Shown: positions 1 through 10,929, numbered from the stretch's first letter. The stretch: DNA of 64,000 bases from Purshia tridentata (GCA_003254885.1 QANT01005115.1:82770-146769); one strand, 5' to 3'. Program-made: numbers and translations. Notes: generated by a model from the letters alone, not told the origin.

Positions 1-442
1 GGTAAAAAATGAATGGTATTAACTTTAAGCTAGCTCTAAGTTTTAGGACAAAATTATTAAGGAATATTAATTCACAATCTACTTGGCCCAAAATTTATAA
101 TCTAGGACAAAGTTACCGTTGTGCACGTGAATGGTTAGAGGCTCAAAAGCCTTCCACAACACCTAAAATTGAAGGGTATTTGACTCCAAATAGAGAATCA
201 ACACAAATATCACCAGCAAAACATGAGAACCTCAGATATTAGGTTCAAGGATGTTTTGGGGAATTCAGCTTCCTCTGTTAAACTATTAAAAGGAACCCAT
301 TTTGAGAGTTATCAATTCAATCAATCTTGACTCCATCATTCCGATAAAAAACAAGAAACAGAAAAACAAAAAAGTTGATTCCATCACTACTCAGGAGACT
401 GAAGCTAAAAGTTGTGCTGTAGAATAAAAGAAGAAGTCTGAC
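1..442. other. 5' flank of PG1
   Basis: AT-rich upstream region of the first polygalacturonase gene. A 77-codon open frame at 9-242 has no recognisable domain and no splice context, so I do not call it a gene. The transcript of PG1 probably starts within the last 100-150 bases, but no clear TATA box decides this. Confidence 0.5.
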
Positions 443-1958
443 ATGGGTTCAAAATGTATTATGGGAACTAAATGCCTTTTGTTCTTGGTTGCTTTCGCCA
501 TACGAGCCAAAGCTGCAGAATTCGATATCAAGAAGTATGGAGCCAAGGCTGATGGCAAGACGGATGACAGCCAGGTAAACTTGTTTCCTAACACTTTGAA
601 TTCATTCTTAGGAAAAGATATCCTGACACTTGAGTGATGGTTTATATTGATAGTTTAATAATATAACATGTCAGACTGTCTCAGAATATAAGTTCCCTTT
701 TTCATATGTATTGTATCACTAAGGTTTTGATATGCTATATATGTTAGACTATTAATAGTGTTTGGAAAGAAGCATGCGCAGCCACAACTCCAAGCACTAT
801 TGTGATAGCAAAGGGAAACTATTTGGTTGGTCCAGTGAAGTTTCAAGGACCCTGCAAGGCACCGATAAGCATTCATGTTGAAGGCACCCTGAAAGCTCCA
901 CCCGAACCTGCAAAGCTCAAGTCCCAAGATGGGTGGGTTTTTTTCCAAAACGTTGAGGGCTTAACAGTCTCTGGAGGTGGCTCTTTTGATGGCCAAGGAA
1001 AGCTTGCTTGGTCCATGAACGATTGTGCAAAAACTGGAAAATGCAATTCACTCCCCATAGTATGTAAAGTTATGTTATTAGACTGTTAATCTAGACCATA
1101 CATTTATATAAAAATTTATCTAATCAATGGTATAGATTCACAGTCTAAGTGGAGAATTTTTTTTATAGTTTTTCAATTAATTGGCTTTCTTGAATCCAGA
1201 ATTTAAGGCTCACTGGGCTCATCAACTCAGAATTTCAAGATATAACATCCTTGAACAGCAAGTTGTTCCACATGAACGTTTTGAACTGCAAAAACGTGAC
1301 CCTTCGACACATCACCATCAATGCACCTGAGGAGAGCCTAAACACAGATGGAATCCACATCAGCCGGTCCTCTGAGATCAAGATCATCGGCGCAGACATC
1401 AAAACCGGCGATGACTGCATCTCCCTTGGCGACGGAAGCCAAGGGATAACCATTGAGAATGTGACATGCGGGCCCGGCCACGGCATTAGCATTGGAAGCC
1501 TAGGAAGGTACAATGAAGAGAAACCTGTGACAGGGGTCACAGTGAGAAACTGCACCATATCAAACACTTCAAATGGGGTCAGGGTCAAGACCTGGCCCGC
1601 TTCGCCGAATGGGGTGGCCACAGATTTGCATTTTGAGGACATTGTGATGGAAAATGTTAAGACCACTCCTGTGCTCATAGACCAAGAGTACTGCCCATAT
1701 GGTCAGTGCCAGGCAAAGGTTCCCTCAAAGGTTAAGATCAGCAATGTGAGCTTCAAAAACATTAGGGGCACATCAGGAGACAAAGTTGCTGTGAAGCTTG
1801 CTTGCAGCAAAGGCATACCATGCCAGGGTGTGACAGTTGGTGACATCAATTTGAGATACACTGGGAACAATGGCACTGTTACATCTGTGTGTACCAATGT
1901 GCAGCCCACTGTGGTTGGCAAAGTCACTCCGCCTGCTTGTGAAAAGTCCAGTGCTTAA
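443..1958 (+). CDS. Exo-polygalacturonase, GH28 (PG1)
   Basis: Three exons, 443-574, 748-1059 and 1200-1958, joined in phase 0 across GT..AG introns, give 401 aa. The enzyme removes galacturonic acid from pectin chain ends in the cell wall; relatives of this clade are typically pollen-expressed. A short hydrophobic N-terminus ending near AAEF looks like a secretion signal. Exon 2 carries GPCKAP and the [10 protein letters not shown] block. Exon 3 carries the four GH28 signatures: NTDG, GDDC, CGPGHG, and RVK instead of the usual RIK. Arg and Lys are kept, so activity is plausible. The N-terminal part ([10 protein letters not shown]) is closer to the generic family than the VFDVTSAKYG form of the three neighbours, so this is the most diverged member of the local array. 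ATG 461 is an alternative start in the same frame. Gene identity is firm; tissue of expression is inference. Confidence 0.93.
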
Positions 1959-2966
1959 GTTTGATTTGAGATCATCTCATGGTTACATCTAATCAATGAG
2001 ATGATTAATAAGAAAATGAATAGGGATATTTGACTAATGAAAATAAATGCAGGCACCCCGTCATGCTTGATGGAATGATGGGTGGTATATATATATATGC
2101 AACGGTATGTTATATTCTGTAGATTGTACTATATATATATTCATGGGGGAAAAAACATTGAAGAGAAATGTAAAAACTTTTGTTTGATTAAAAATCAAAT
2201 GTCACTACAAGAAAAATCAATATGGGGCAACATGTTATATAAATTTGTTGGAGTATGATGATAAAATAAAAATAAAATTTTTTCAAAAATGACATGTATT
2301 TGGAATTGTATTAATTTAGGAAACATATTTAGAGTTTATATTAACGTGGAATAAATAAGTCATGTGACATGCACGTGACACATTTTTATGAAGCAACATT
2401 GACAATTCACTTTTACATTTTAAAACAAATAAAAATATAAAAAAAGGAGGTCGCGCAGGCAGCGCACCTCTTGATGCAGAGGCAGGTGAATAACCTTTGG
2501 ATTTTGTGTTTTCTATTTTTCACAAGAGAAAGAAGAGATGCGGACAGTAGGTGTCCTCAGCTTTTTTCGGTTTTTTTTTTGGGCTTTTCGCAGGGATCAA
2601 GAGCATAAGAAAAGGGGTTTTCAGTTCTTGTGTCTTACATACCTTTCCTGTTCACATGACAAATAAATATACTGTTTAAACTAGAAATTTTCAGATTCAA
2701 GTCGACTCAATTAGGCTTGGTCCAAAGTCACACAACTCAACTCCAAGCACCCTGCAAGGCATCAATCAAACTTTACAAAAATGTCTCTTATTAATTCTCG
2801 TTCACATAGAGATATGAACACAGAATTTATTTACAAATTAATTAGTGCTTTCTACTTCTTTGATCACACACATGAGGTATCAAAGAAGAAACTATCAACA
2901 CAAGCACTATATCTATATATAAAGAGCATTCCTAATTAGTACTTTCTCTGCTTCTTAATTAGATTA
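1959..2966. other. Convergent intergenic region PG1/PG2
   Basis: The 3' regions of PG1 (+) and PG2 (-) meet here. At 2203 stands CACTACAAGAAAAA, which matches the terminal inverted repeat typical of plant CACTA elements, but I find no matching right end nearby, so it may be a solo or decayed end. At 2446-2470 a short GC-rich hairpin stands out from the AT-rich background. No gene is visible. Confidence 0.55.
2203..2216. mobile_element. Solo CACTA-type terminal sequence
   Basis: The 14 bases CACTACAAGAAAAA equal the common outer end of plant CACTA/En-Spm transposons. No inverted copy (TTCTTGTAGTG) was found between here and PG2. It could be chance or the remnant of a larger insertion. Confidence 0.3.
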
Positions 2967-4378
2967 TCAAACGGAGGTAGCACAAGCAAGAGCTTGTGGG
3001 ACACCAGAAATTGTGGGCTTGACATTAGAGCATTGAGAGGTAATAGAGCCTTTGTTTCCAGTGTATTTGATATCAATGTCAGCCAACTCCACTTTATCAC
3101 AAGGCAAGCCATTACTGCATACAAGCTTCACAGCAAGTGGATCAGAAGATGTGCCCCTAATTTTCTTAAAGCTCACATTGCTGATCTTGACTTTTGATGG
3201 AACATTTTGTTTGCATTGATTATAAGGGCAGTACTGTTGGTCTATGAGGATTGGGAATTTCACATTGTTTACTACAATGTCCTCAAAGTGCATATCTGAA
3301 GCTGTACTTGCATCAGGGGAAGCAGGCCATGTTTTGATTCTGATCCCATTTTCTGTGTCTGAGATTGTGCAGTTCTTGACAAATACTCCCTCCACTGGTC
3401 CTTCCTTGGGATATCTTCCGAGGCTTCCAATGCTTATGCCATGGCCTGGTCCACAAGTAACATTGTTCACCGTGATTTGCTTATTGCCTTCACCAATAGA
3501 AATACAATCATCCCCGGTTGCAATGTTTGTGTCAATGATGCTAATCCTAGTTGAACGCCCAACGTGGATTCCATCTGTGTTGATGCTATCTCCAGGTGCC
3601 GATACAGTGAAATGTTGGAATGTGACATTGTTACACCCCAACAGATTGACATGGAAATTCTTGCTGTCCTTCGTAGTTATGTCCTGAATTTTTGAATTTT
3701 TTACAGAGTTGAACCTGAGATTCTGCATATAATATTATGTTGTCAGAGCATGTATTTGGTTCATTGATGAAGTGACTTGACACATTAGCTTACATGTTCA
3801 AAAACAAAGGGTAAAATTAAAATTGGCTTACAATAATAGATTTGCAATTTGTATTTTTGTGGCAATCATTTTGACTCCAAGCAAGTTTTCCTTGGCCATC
3901 AAAAGTTCCACCACCCGATAATGTGAGCAAGTCAATGTACTCAAAAGCAACCCAAGTATCCGGTTTACTAATTTGGTTGCCGTCTTCAGGAGCCTTTAAT
4001 ATGCCTTGAACCTGAATCTCAATAGGACCCTTGCAAGGACCTTTGAAAGTTGCTTCTTTTAGCATGTATGTCCCTTTCGGAACAACAACTTTACCTGTCG
4101 GCGATGCACATGCATCAGTCCAAGCCTTCCCTAGGGCCTAACCCAGTACAAAAATTCAAACATTTCAATTTAGCAAACAATTCTAGAAATATCATATTGC
4201 CATTTTAATCAGAATTAATTGCATAAGCATAATTAACGCTTACCTGGGTAATATCAGTGTCGGGCTTTCCACCATATGGTGCACTTGTCACATCAAAGTC
4301 AGCGGATTGAGCAATATTAGCTGTGGATGCTAACAAAAAGAACAAAAAAACTGCCCAGATATTCAATTTCAGACCCAT
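2967..4378 (-). CDS. Exo-polygalacturonase, GH28 (PG2)
   Basis: Reverse strand, three exons: 4378-4244, 4137-3832 and 3722-2967, phase 0 throughout, 398 aa. The gene structure is the same as in PG1, PG3 and PG4. The N-terminus has a hydrophobic stretch followed by FDVTSAPYGGKPD. Exon 2 has GPCKGPIEIQVQG and SGGGTFDGQG. Exon 3 has NTDG, GDDC, CGPGHG and RIK, so all catalytic signatures of GH28 are present. It should act outside the cell on pectin. The 3' flank (2755-2940) resembles that of the relic at 5095-5290 and of PG4, which ties PG2, the relic and PG4 together as recent duplicates. A foldback element begins about 260 bases upstream of its start codon. Confidence 0.93.
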
Positions 4379-4640
4379 ATTGAGTTTTCACTATATTATT
4401 TCTTTCTCTCTTTTGTTTTTGTGTGTAGGAATGATGATGAAACTCCATTTAATTTCTGGTCAATTTATAGTGGAATTTGAGAGTTTGAAACCATTAAAAT
4501 ATTTAAACATTAATTACTAGCTATTTTAGTTTGAGTCCTTAATTAAGAAAGTGAACTACAATCAATGATAAAAATTCGGAGGCGCCCCTCCATTGGTTAA
4601 TAGAATGATGGGTGGTGAACCGCATGTGTAGAAGGTACTC

Positions 4641-5066
4641 TATATATATATATACAGGGAGGCTACACTGTGGGAATCTCACAAATTTCTAGTTTGTGGG
4701 ATCTCCCTTGTGGGGCCCACACGAGTTGTTTTGTATCGATCTGAACCGTTCATTTTTTACATCTCCATTAATAGATCATCCTTGCAAAAAATTAGCCAAA
4801 TCGGAAATCATTTGCCTATTTAATTTTGACCAAACAAGTAAAAGGTTTCATAAAAAATATTTGGTTGGTCCATGTGTTTGGTCAAAGTTAAATAGGCAAA
4901 TGGTTTCCGATTTGGCTAATTTTTTGCAAGGATAATCTATTAATGGAGATGTAAAAAATAAACGATTCGGATTAATACAAAACAACTCGTTTGAGCCCTA
5001 CAAGAAGATTCCACAAACTAAAAATTTGTTGAATTCGCACAATGTAGCCTCCCTGTATATATATAG
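4641..5066. mobile_element. Foldback (long inverted repeat) MITE
   Basis: Two arms of about 180 bases, roughly 4655-4835 and 4876-5056, are near-complete reverse complements, with a short loop near 4836-4875. Shared segments include ACAGGGAGGCTACA at the outer ends and GCCAAATCGGAAA in the arms. Both outer ends run into TATATATA tracts, a likely insertion target or target-site duplication. There is no transposase. The 79-codon open frame at 4696-4935 lies inside the inverted repeat and is not a gene. The transcribed hairpin could feed small-RNA production, which is inference. Confidence 0.85.
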
Positions 5067-5094
5067 TGAGCAGTAAAAGGGAGATGCTGTTCCA

Positions 5095-5567
5095 AACTTA
5101 CATAGCCTAGCCACACTTTACAAAATGGCTCTTATTAATTTTTGTTACATGGAGATATGAACACAAGCAATTCATTTAGCATTTAATAAATTAGTATTTT
5201 CTACTTCTTAATTATATCAAGTACATGAGTTAAAAACATAAGTAAATAAAGACACATGCAATATATCTTAACGTACAGAACAGTAGTATTAGTTAGTACA
5301 ATGTGGCTTGGACCTGAAGCTCAATAGGAGACTTCGCCAAAGCCTAGACCCAGTACTACATTCGAAAATGATCAGTTTAGAAAACAATTCATCAATTTAT
5401 ATTAGATTGACATGTTAATCAGAATCTCATAAGCATAATGGTTACCTGGGGTAGTATCACCGTTGGACTTACGTTGCACTTGTCACATCAAAGACATTGG
5501 ATTTATGAGCTTTAGCAGTGGAAGCTAACAAATTACAGAACAAATTAATATTGCCAACATATTCAAC
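5095..5567 (-). pseudogene. Gutted exo-polygalacturonase relic
   Basis: Reverse strand. A decayed exon 1 lies near 5567-5450: it still reads as leader, then LASTA, then FDVTSA, and keeps a splice donor at CCAGGTAAC. An intron and an acceptor follow near 5345. Exon 2 then jumps after a few codons straight to PIELQVQ (5303-5330), skipping the start of the normal exon. Exon 3, with all catalytic motifs, is missing. Downstream, 5095-5290 still resembles the 3' region of PG2. An internal deletion therefore removed most of exon 2 and all of exon 3 but kept both ends. It cannot encode an enzyme. Confidence 0.8.
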
Positions 5568-6095
5568 ACAAAAATAAAATTAAGCAAATATATGCAGTAG
5601 TTATCTATTTTATTATTAGTAGATCTTGAGTTTAAACTAAGAATTTTTAGATTCAGGTCAATTTGTAAGGTTTATTAGAATAAATTTTTTGGTTGAAAAA
5701 ATAATTAAAGGCAACAAAATAAAATAAAAAAATATTCCAAAAAAAGTAACCAACTTTTTCTTTTATTAATTAAAACTCAATTTTTCTTTTTCATTTACCA
5801 ATTTATTATTTTTATATTTAAAAAGGCATTTTACCATGCTCGACTTGGCATGCTCTTGTTTTAATGATGGATTTTCAAAAGCTATAAACAGCTCATTTAA
5901 TTACTAATTATAGGATATAGAACTTGAAACAATCCAACTTTTTCGAAGAACCCTTTTAATAGCTAATAGTTAGCTGAATATTTTTGTGGTGTTGAGCTTT
6001 GCAATCGGACTATAAATTGCCCTGAAATCGAAATGGAGCTTCATCACCCTTCCAAACAAATACAAAACTAATAAAGTGAAAAAAAAAAAAAAAAG
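5568..6095. other. Shared upstream region of relic and PG3
   Basis: Very AT-rich sequence between the relic (-) and PG3 (+). The last 100 bases hold the likely PG3 leader, ending in a poly-A run just before the ATG. The segment around 6003-6055 (TATAAATTGCCCTGAAATCG) is nearly repeated upstream of PG4 at about 9103-9135. This points to a duplicated core promoter with a TATAAAT box. Confidence 0.5.
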
Positions 6096-7508
6096 ATGGG
6101 CCTGCAAGTGGTGAATATCTTAGCCTTGCACTTGTTTTTATTGGCTTTAGCATCCACTGCTAAATCTCATGTGTTTGATGTGACAAGTGCAAAATATGGT
6201 GCAAAGCCCGGCTCTGATATCACCCAGGTAAATATCATTTTATGCAGTATTTCTGATCAGAACCCCAATCTCATATTTTTTGAATTCTTTGCTAAACTGA
6301 AACATTTTGGATTCATTTTTGTACAGGCCCTAGCAAAAGCTTGGATTGATGCATGTGGATCGCCATTGGCAAGTAAAGTTGTTGTTCCCAAGGGGATATT
6401 CAAGTTGAAAGAAGCAGATTTCCAAGGTCCTTGCAAGGCTCCTATTGAGCTTCAGGTCCAAGGCACAGTGCAGGCTCCACAAGACGGCAAACAACTCACC
6501 AAAAAAGATACTTGGGTTGGTTTTAACAAAATTGACATGCTCATCATTTCAGGTGGTGGAATTTTTGATGGCCAAGGAGCACTTGCATGGAGTCAGAATG
6601 ATTGCCACAAAAATAAAAATTGCCCAGCTGTCATTGTAAGCCAACTTAATCTTACCCTCCTGTTTCATCTCATGTACTGCATGTAATATGTCAATTAAGT
6701 CGCATGATCAATAGTTCAGGTTCATAGTCTGGTAAAATAACATTATGTGCAGAATTTGAGGTTCAACGCCATCACCAATTCCAAAATCTTGGACGTAACT
6801 TCAAAAGACAGCAAGAATTTCCATGTCAATGTTATTGGGTGCAAAAATGTCACATTCCAAGGGTTTACTGTCTCAGCACCCGGAAACAGTATTAACACTG
6901 ATGGAATCCACATTGGGCGTTCAGTTGGGATCAACATCACTAACACAAATATTGCAACTGGGGATGATTGTATTTCCATTGGTGATGGCAGTAAGCAAAT
7001 CATAGCCACCAAAGTTACATGTGGACCAGGCCATGGCATAAGCATTGGAAGTCTTGGAAGATATCCCAATGAAGAGCCAGTGGAGGGAATCACAATAAGG
7101 AATTGCACCATCTCAAACACAGACAATGGGGTCAGAATTAAAACATGGCCTGCTTCCCCTCAACCAAGTACTGCCTCAAATATGCACTTTGAGGACATTA
7201 TCATGAACAATGTGGGTAACCCCATCCTCATAGACCAAGAGTACTGCCCTTATAATCAGTGCTCAAGAAAGGAACCATCAAAAGTTAAGATCAGCAATGT
7301 GAGCTTCAAGAACATTAGGGGCACATCTTCTAGTCAACTTGGTGTGAAGATTGCATGCAGTGCTGGCTTACCATGTGAGAAAGTGGAGTTGGCTAACATT
7401 GATCTCAAATACACCGGAAAGGAAGGTCCTATAAGATCTCAATGCTCTCATGTCAAGCCCACACTTATTGGCATCTCGAAAGCTCTTGCTTGTGCTACTT
7501 CCGTTTGA
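6096..7508 (+). CDS. Exo-polygalacturonase, GH28 (PG3)
   Basis: Exons 6096-6227, 6327-6635 and 6753-7508, phase 0, 398 aa. The hydrophobic leader (LFLLALASTAKS) is followed by VFDVTSAKYGAKPG. Exon 2 has GPCKAPIELQVQG and SGGGIFDGQG. Exon 3 has NTDG, GDDC, CGPGHG and RIK, so it should be an active secreted pectin exo-hydrolase. Oddity: intron 1 (6228-6326) is exactly 99 nt and contains no stop in frame, so an unspliced message would still read through with 33 extra residues. Consensus donor and acceptor, and alignment with PG2 and PG4, argue that it is a real intron. The protein is close to PG4 next door. Confidence 0.93.
6228..6326 (+). other. Stop-free 99-nt intron of PG3
   Basis: The intron starts GTAAAT and ends GTACAG. 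Its length is divisible by three and it has no in-frame stop, so retention would insert 33 residues between the YGAKPG region and the start of exon 2. The corresponding introns of PG2 (106 nt) and PG4 (101 nt) are not multiples of three. Confidence 0.8.
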
Positions 7509-9178
7509 TTGGATTTTTCACCTTATTATTTTGTATTATGTTTGGAAGGGTGAACTCCTGTTTGGAAGGATGTAAAACAGGATAATATAAATAAAATCAA
7601 AATATTTTTTACTTCTGTGCATTTTTTGTGATAATATTGTGCTTCATAAAGAAATCTAATTTTTTTTTTTTGGGGCAAATAAAGCAATCTAATTTAATTG
7701 ACAAGCAACATGTCTATCTTGCTAGACATGCACGTACACCTCAAACCCAATTGGCCAATACTCTACAGGTAATTTAGTACGTAGTAACTAAATAAAACCT
7801 AACAATAAATAATCTTTTTGATACTAATCAATGTATAACCAATTAACAACGCAATTTTAGACCTAAACACAAAATGAAGGTTGCAAGTTATTATAACATA
7901 ACACAAGTTAATTAAAAGGATAACATAATTAAAGATGTATACTTAACAAGCCTCTCTTTACATACAATCTCTTCATCAAACTTAACGTACCCTGCTGTTT
8001 CTTTCCGAAAACTAATAACCTTGACATAGTCAAGATAAAGGGCCTTGTATTAATCCTCAAACAGAGTTATTTGACCTTCAATCGCACCCCAAATCCCTCA
8101 CATTAATCCTCAAACAGGCCTCTCCAAATCCCTCAAATTAATTCTCAACTATGGCCTGCGCCACCCAATCACTACAAACAACAACAACAAAAAAAAAAAA
8201 ACTTTTATTTACGGGCTCTTTGATTACAGCAAAAAAGCTTGCAACTAATATTATGTTTAGTTACAGGCTTAGTTGTCACTAAATGTAGATCTAGATCCTC
8301 GTTGTAGCTAAAACTATAGTAACAATAGTTGTTGTAACTTAGAGCCTATTTAGTCACAGCTATGAGTTTTAGTTACAGGGTTTTTAGTTACAACAGATTA
8401 AGTCACAAAGCTTCTTGTGACTAATACATTTAGCCACAAGATTTACACTTTTAGTCAAAATTTATGTTGTGACTAAAAACTTTTATTTTGTAGTGAATCC
8501 TTATATTCTCATGCAATGACTCTAGATATAATAATTTTGATAACTTTTGTTCTTTTGAATTAAATCCTCCATTTTTTTTTTGTGGCCGTCAAATACATAT
8601 TTTGTTGATTAAATTAGGAGATACAATAAACTGGCACAATAAGTTAGGCTTGATTGGAAATAGACTTTGTAATCTTTAAAGCCTTGTTTGGTGTATAAGA
8701 TTAGATAGAATAGGATAAATGATAAAATCATGTGTGTTTAAAGAAAAAAGTGAAAGATGTTTTCTTACTTGAAAGAAGAAAATGAGAATAAGATAGATTA
8801 GCTATGAGGAAAAACTTATCTCCCTTAATCCCACCATTTTAGGGGGGATTAGAAGAAATAAGTTTTTTCCTATAATATACATTGGTGCATGCCTTGCGGG
8901 TGGAGGGAAACATATGTTACAAAAAGAGGATAAAGAAGTAATTAAGCTGCCCATGCCTTAAACGCTGGGCACGCTTTTGTTGGTGATAGATTTTCTAAAG
9001 CTAATTCTAGGATACAGAAACTGGTGAACTACAATCCAACTTCTTTAAGGCCTCACAAACACATATCAATATTTTACTGGTGAAGAGCTTTCCATTCGGA
9101 CTATAAATTGCCCTGAAATCAAATGCAATTTCATCATCCTTCCAAAAACAAACAAAATAATAAATTGAAACATTCAAG
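7509..9178. other. Intergenic region PG3-PG4
   Basis: AT-rich DNA with one well-defined miniature element at 8170-8495. Before it, at about 8088-8160, a motif reading roughly CAAATCCCTCA..ATTAAT.CTCAA occurs twice. After it, around 8685, GCCTTGTTTGG opens a stretch of the type often seen in plant miniature elements, but I could not find its other end. The last 80 bases carry TATAAATTGCCCTGAAATC, the likely PG4 core promoter. Confidence 0.5.
8170..8495. mobile_element. CACTA-type miniature element with 3-bp target duplication
   Basis: The element starts CACTACAAA and ends TTTGTAGTG, inverted termini of at least nine bases. It is flanked on both sides by AAT (8167-8169 and 8496-8498), the three-base duplication expected of CACTA elements. 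It is 326 bp long and non-coding. Inside, variants of AGTCACAA and TTGTGACT recur in both orientations, like the subterminal repeats bound by transposase in this superfamily. An autonomous partner must supply transposase. Confidence 0.8.
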
Positions 9179-10601
9179 ATGGGTCTGAAATTGATGAATA
9201 TCTTAGCATTGTTCTTGTTCTTATTGAAATTAGCATCCACAGCTAATTCCCAAGCCGGTGTGTTTCATGTGACAAGTGCAAAATATGGTGGAAGGCCCGG
9301 AGCTGATATTGCCAAGGTAATTAATATCATCTTATGCATTGCTGATCAAATTGCCAGATATTTCTTGAATTGTTTGCTAAACCGAAACATATATTTTGGG
9401 TTTTGTACCTGATTTAGGCCTTGGCGAGTGCTTGGACTGATGCATGTGCATCATCTGCCGCGAGCAAAGTTGTTGTTCCAAAGGGGATATTCAAGTTGAA
9501 AGAAGCAACTTTCAAAGGTCCTTGCAAGGCTCCTATTGAGCTTCAAGTCCAAGGCACATTGCAGGCTCCTGTAGACGGCAACCAACTCACAAAAAAGGAT
9601 ACTTGGATTGGTTTTGAATACATTAACAAGCTCACCTTGTCAGGTGGTGGAATTTTTTATGGCCAAGGAAAACTTGCTTGGACCCAAAATGATTGCCACA
9701 AAAACAAAAATTGCAAATCTATTGCCATTGTAAGCCAACTCAATCCTACGCTCTTGTTTGTTTCATGTATTGTATGATGTCAAGTCACCCTAGATTTATA
9801 GTCTAACAACATAACATTATGCTTGACTAATTTGTAAATATACAGAACCTAAGGTTCAACTCCATCACCAATTCCATAGTTCGGGATGTAACTTCAAAGG
9901 ACAGTAAGAATTTCCATGTCAATGTCATAGGGTGCAACAATCTCCAATTCCAACATTTTACCATCTCAGCACCTGGAAACAGCATTAACACAGATGGGAT
10001 CCACATTGGGCGTTCAACTGTGATCAACATCACAGACACAAAAATTGCAACTGGGGATGATTGCATTTCTATTGGTGATGGCAGCAAGCAAATCACAGCC
10101 ACCAGAGTTACATGTGGACCAGGCCATGGCATAAGCATTGGAAGCCTTGGAAGGTATCCCAAGGAAGAACCAGTAGCTGGAATCAGAATCAAGAACTGCA
10201 CCATCTCAAACACAGATAATGGGATCAGAATCAAAACATGGCCTGCTTCCCCTGCAGCAAGTACTGCCTCAGATATGCACTTTGAGGACATTATTATGAA
10301 TAATGTGGGTAACCCAATCCTCATAGACCAACAGTACTGCCCTTGGAATCTGTGTACACAACAAGTTCCATCAAAAGTGAAGATCAGCAATGTGAGCTTC
10401 AAGAACATTAGGGGCACATCTTCCACTCCACTTGCTGTGAAGCTTGTATGCAGTAAAGGCTTACCATGTGACAATGTGGAATTGGCTAACATTGATCTCA
10501 AATACACCGGAAAGGAAGGCCCTCTTACCTCTCAATGCTCTAATGTCAAGCCCAAAATTACTGCTGTCCCAAGAGCTCTTGCTTGTGCTACCTCTGCTTG
10601 A
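9179..10601 (+). CDS. Exo-polygalacturonase, GH28 (PG4)
   Basis: Exons 9179-9316, 9418-9729 and 9846-10601, phase 0, 401 aa. Leader with LFLFLLKLASTANS, then VFHVTSAKYGGRPG. Exon 3 carries NTDG, GDDC, CGPGHG and RIK, so the active-site signatures are intact. One residue stands out: the block that reads GGG.FDGQG in PG1, PG2 and PG3 reads GGGIFYGQG here (TAT for GAT near 9657), a single-base change in a strongly conserved segment of exon 2. The effect is unknown. The 3' flank resembles that of PG2. Role as for the other members: extracellular release of galacturonate from pectin, probably in pollen. Confidence 0.93.
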
Positions 10602-10929
10602 TGATCTAAATAAGAAGCAGAGAAAGTACTTCATTGCTACTCATAATTTTCTGTATGTATATGTTGCAGGTGTTCTTTTTTGCTTCTGTATATGAAGTAG
10701 AAAGCACCGGTATTTTTGTTCTTTGTAAATAAATCGTATATGATCATATGTCCATTTTGTATCCCCAATGTGTGTGATCTGCTAGTTCACTAATGAATGA
10801 TAAGATTATATCAAAATCCTGATCTGAGTAATAAATGGAATTAAAACATGTACAAGATATTCTAATTAATTGCCAATCATAGTAACAAAAATAAATAAAA
10901 TAATAATGCTAGATGTACCAAATGGGAGC
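10602..10929. other. 3' flank of PG4
   Basis: The first 100 bases after the stop resemble the 3' flank of PG2 (AAGAAGCAGAGAAAGTACT in both). The remainder up to the helicase relic is AT-rich, and I see nothing in it. Confidence 0.5.

Noticed and set aside
9-242. 77-codon frame at the window start
   Set aside because: No recognisable domain or splice context; low-complexity AT-rich surroundings.
4696-4935. 79-codon frame in the foldback element
   Set aside because: It runs through both arms of an inverted repeat and has no similarity to a transposase or other protein.
9827-10507. 226-codon reverse frame across PG4 exon 3 (and similar ones over PG1, PG2, PG3)
   Set aside because: The same shadow appears over every PG copy; the sense strand carries all catalytic motifs.
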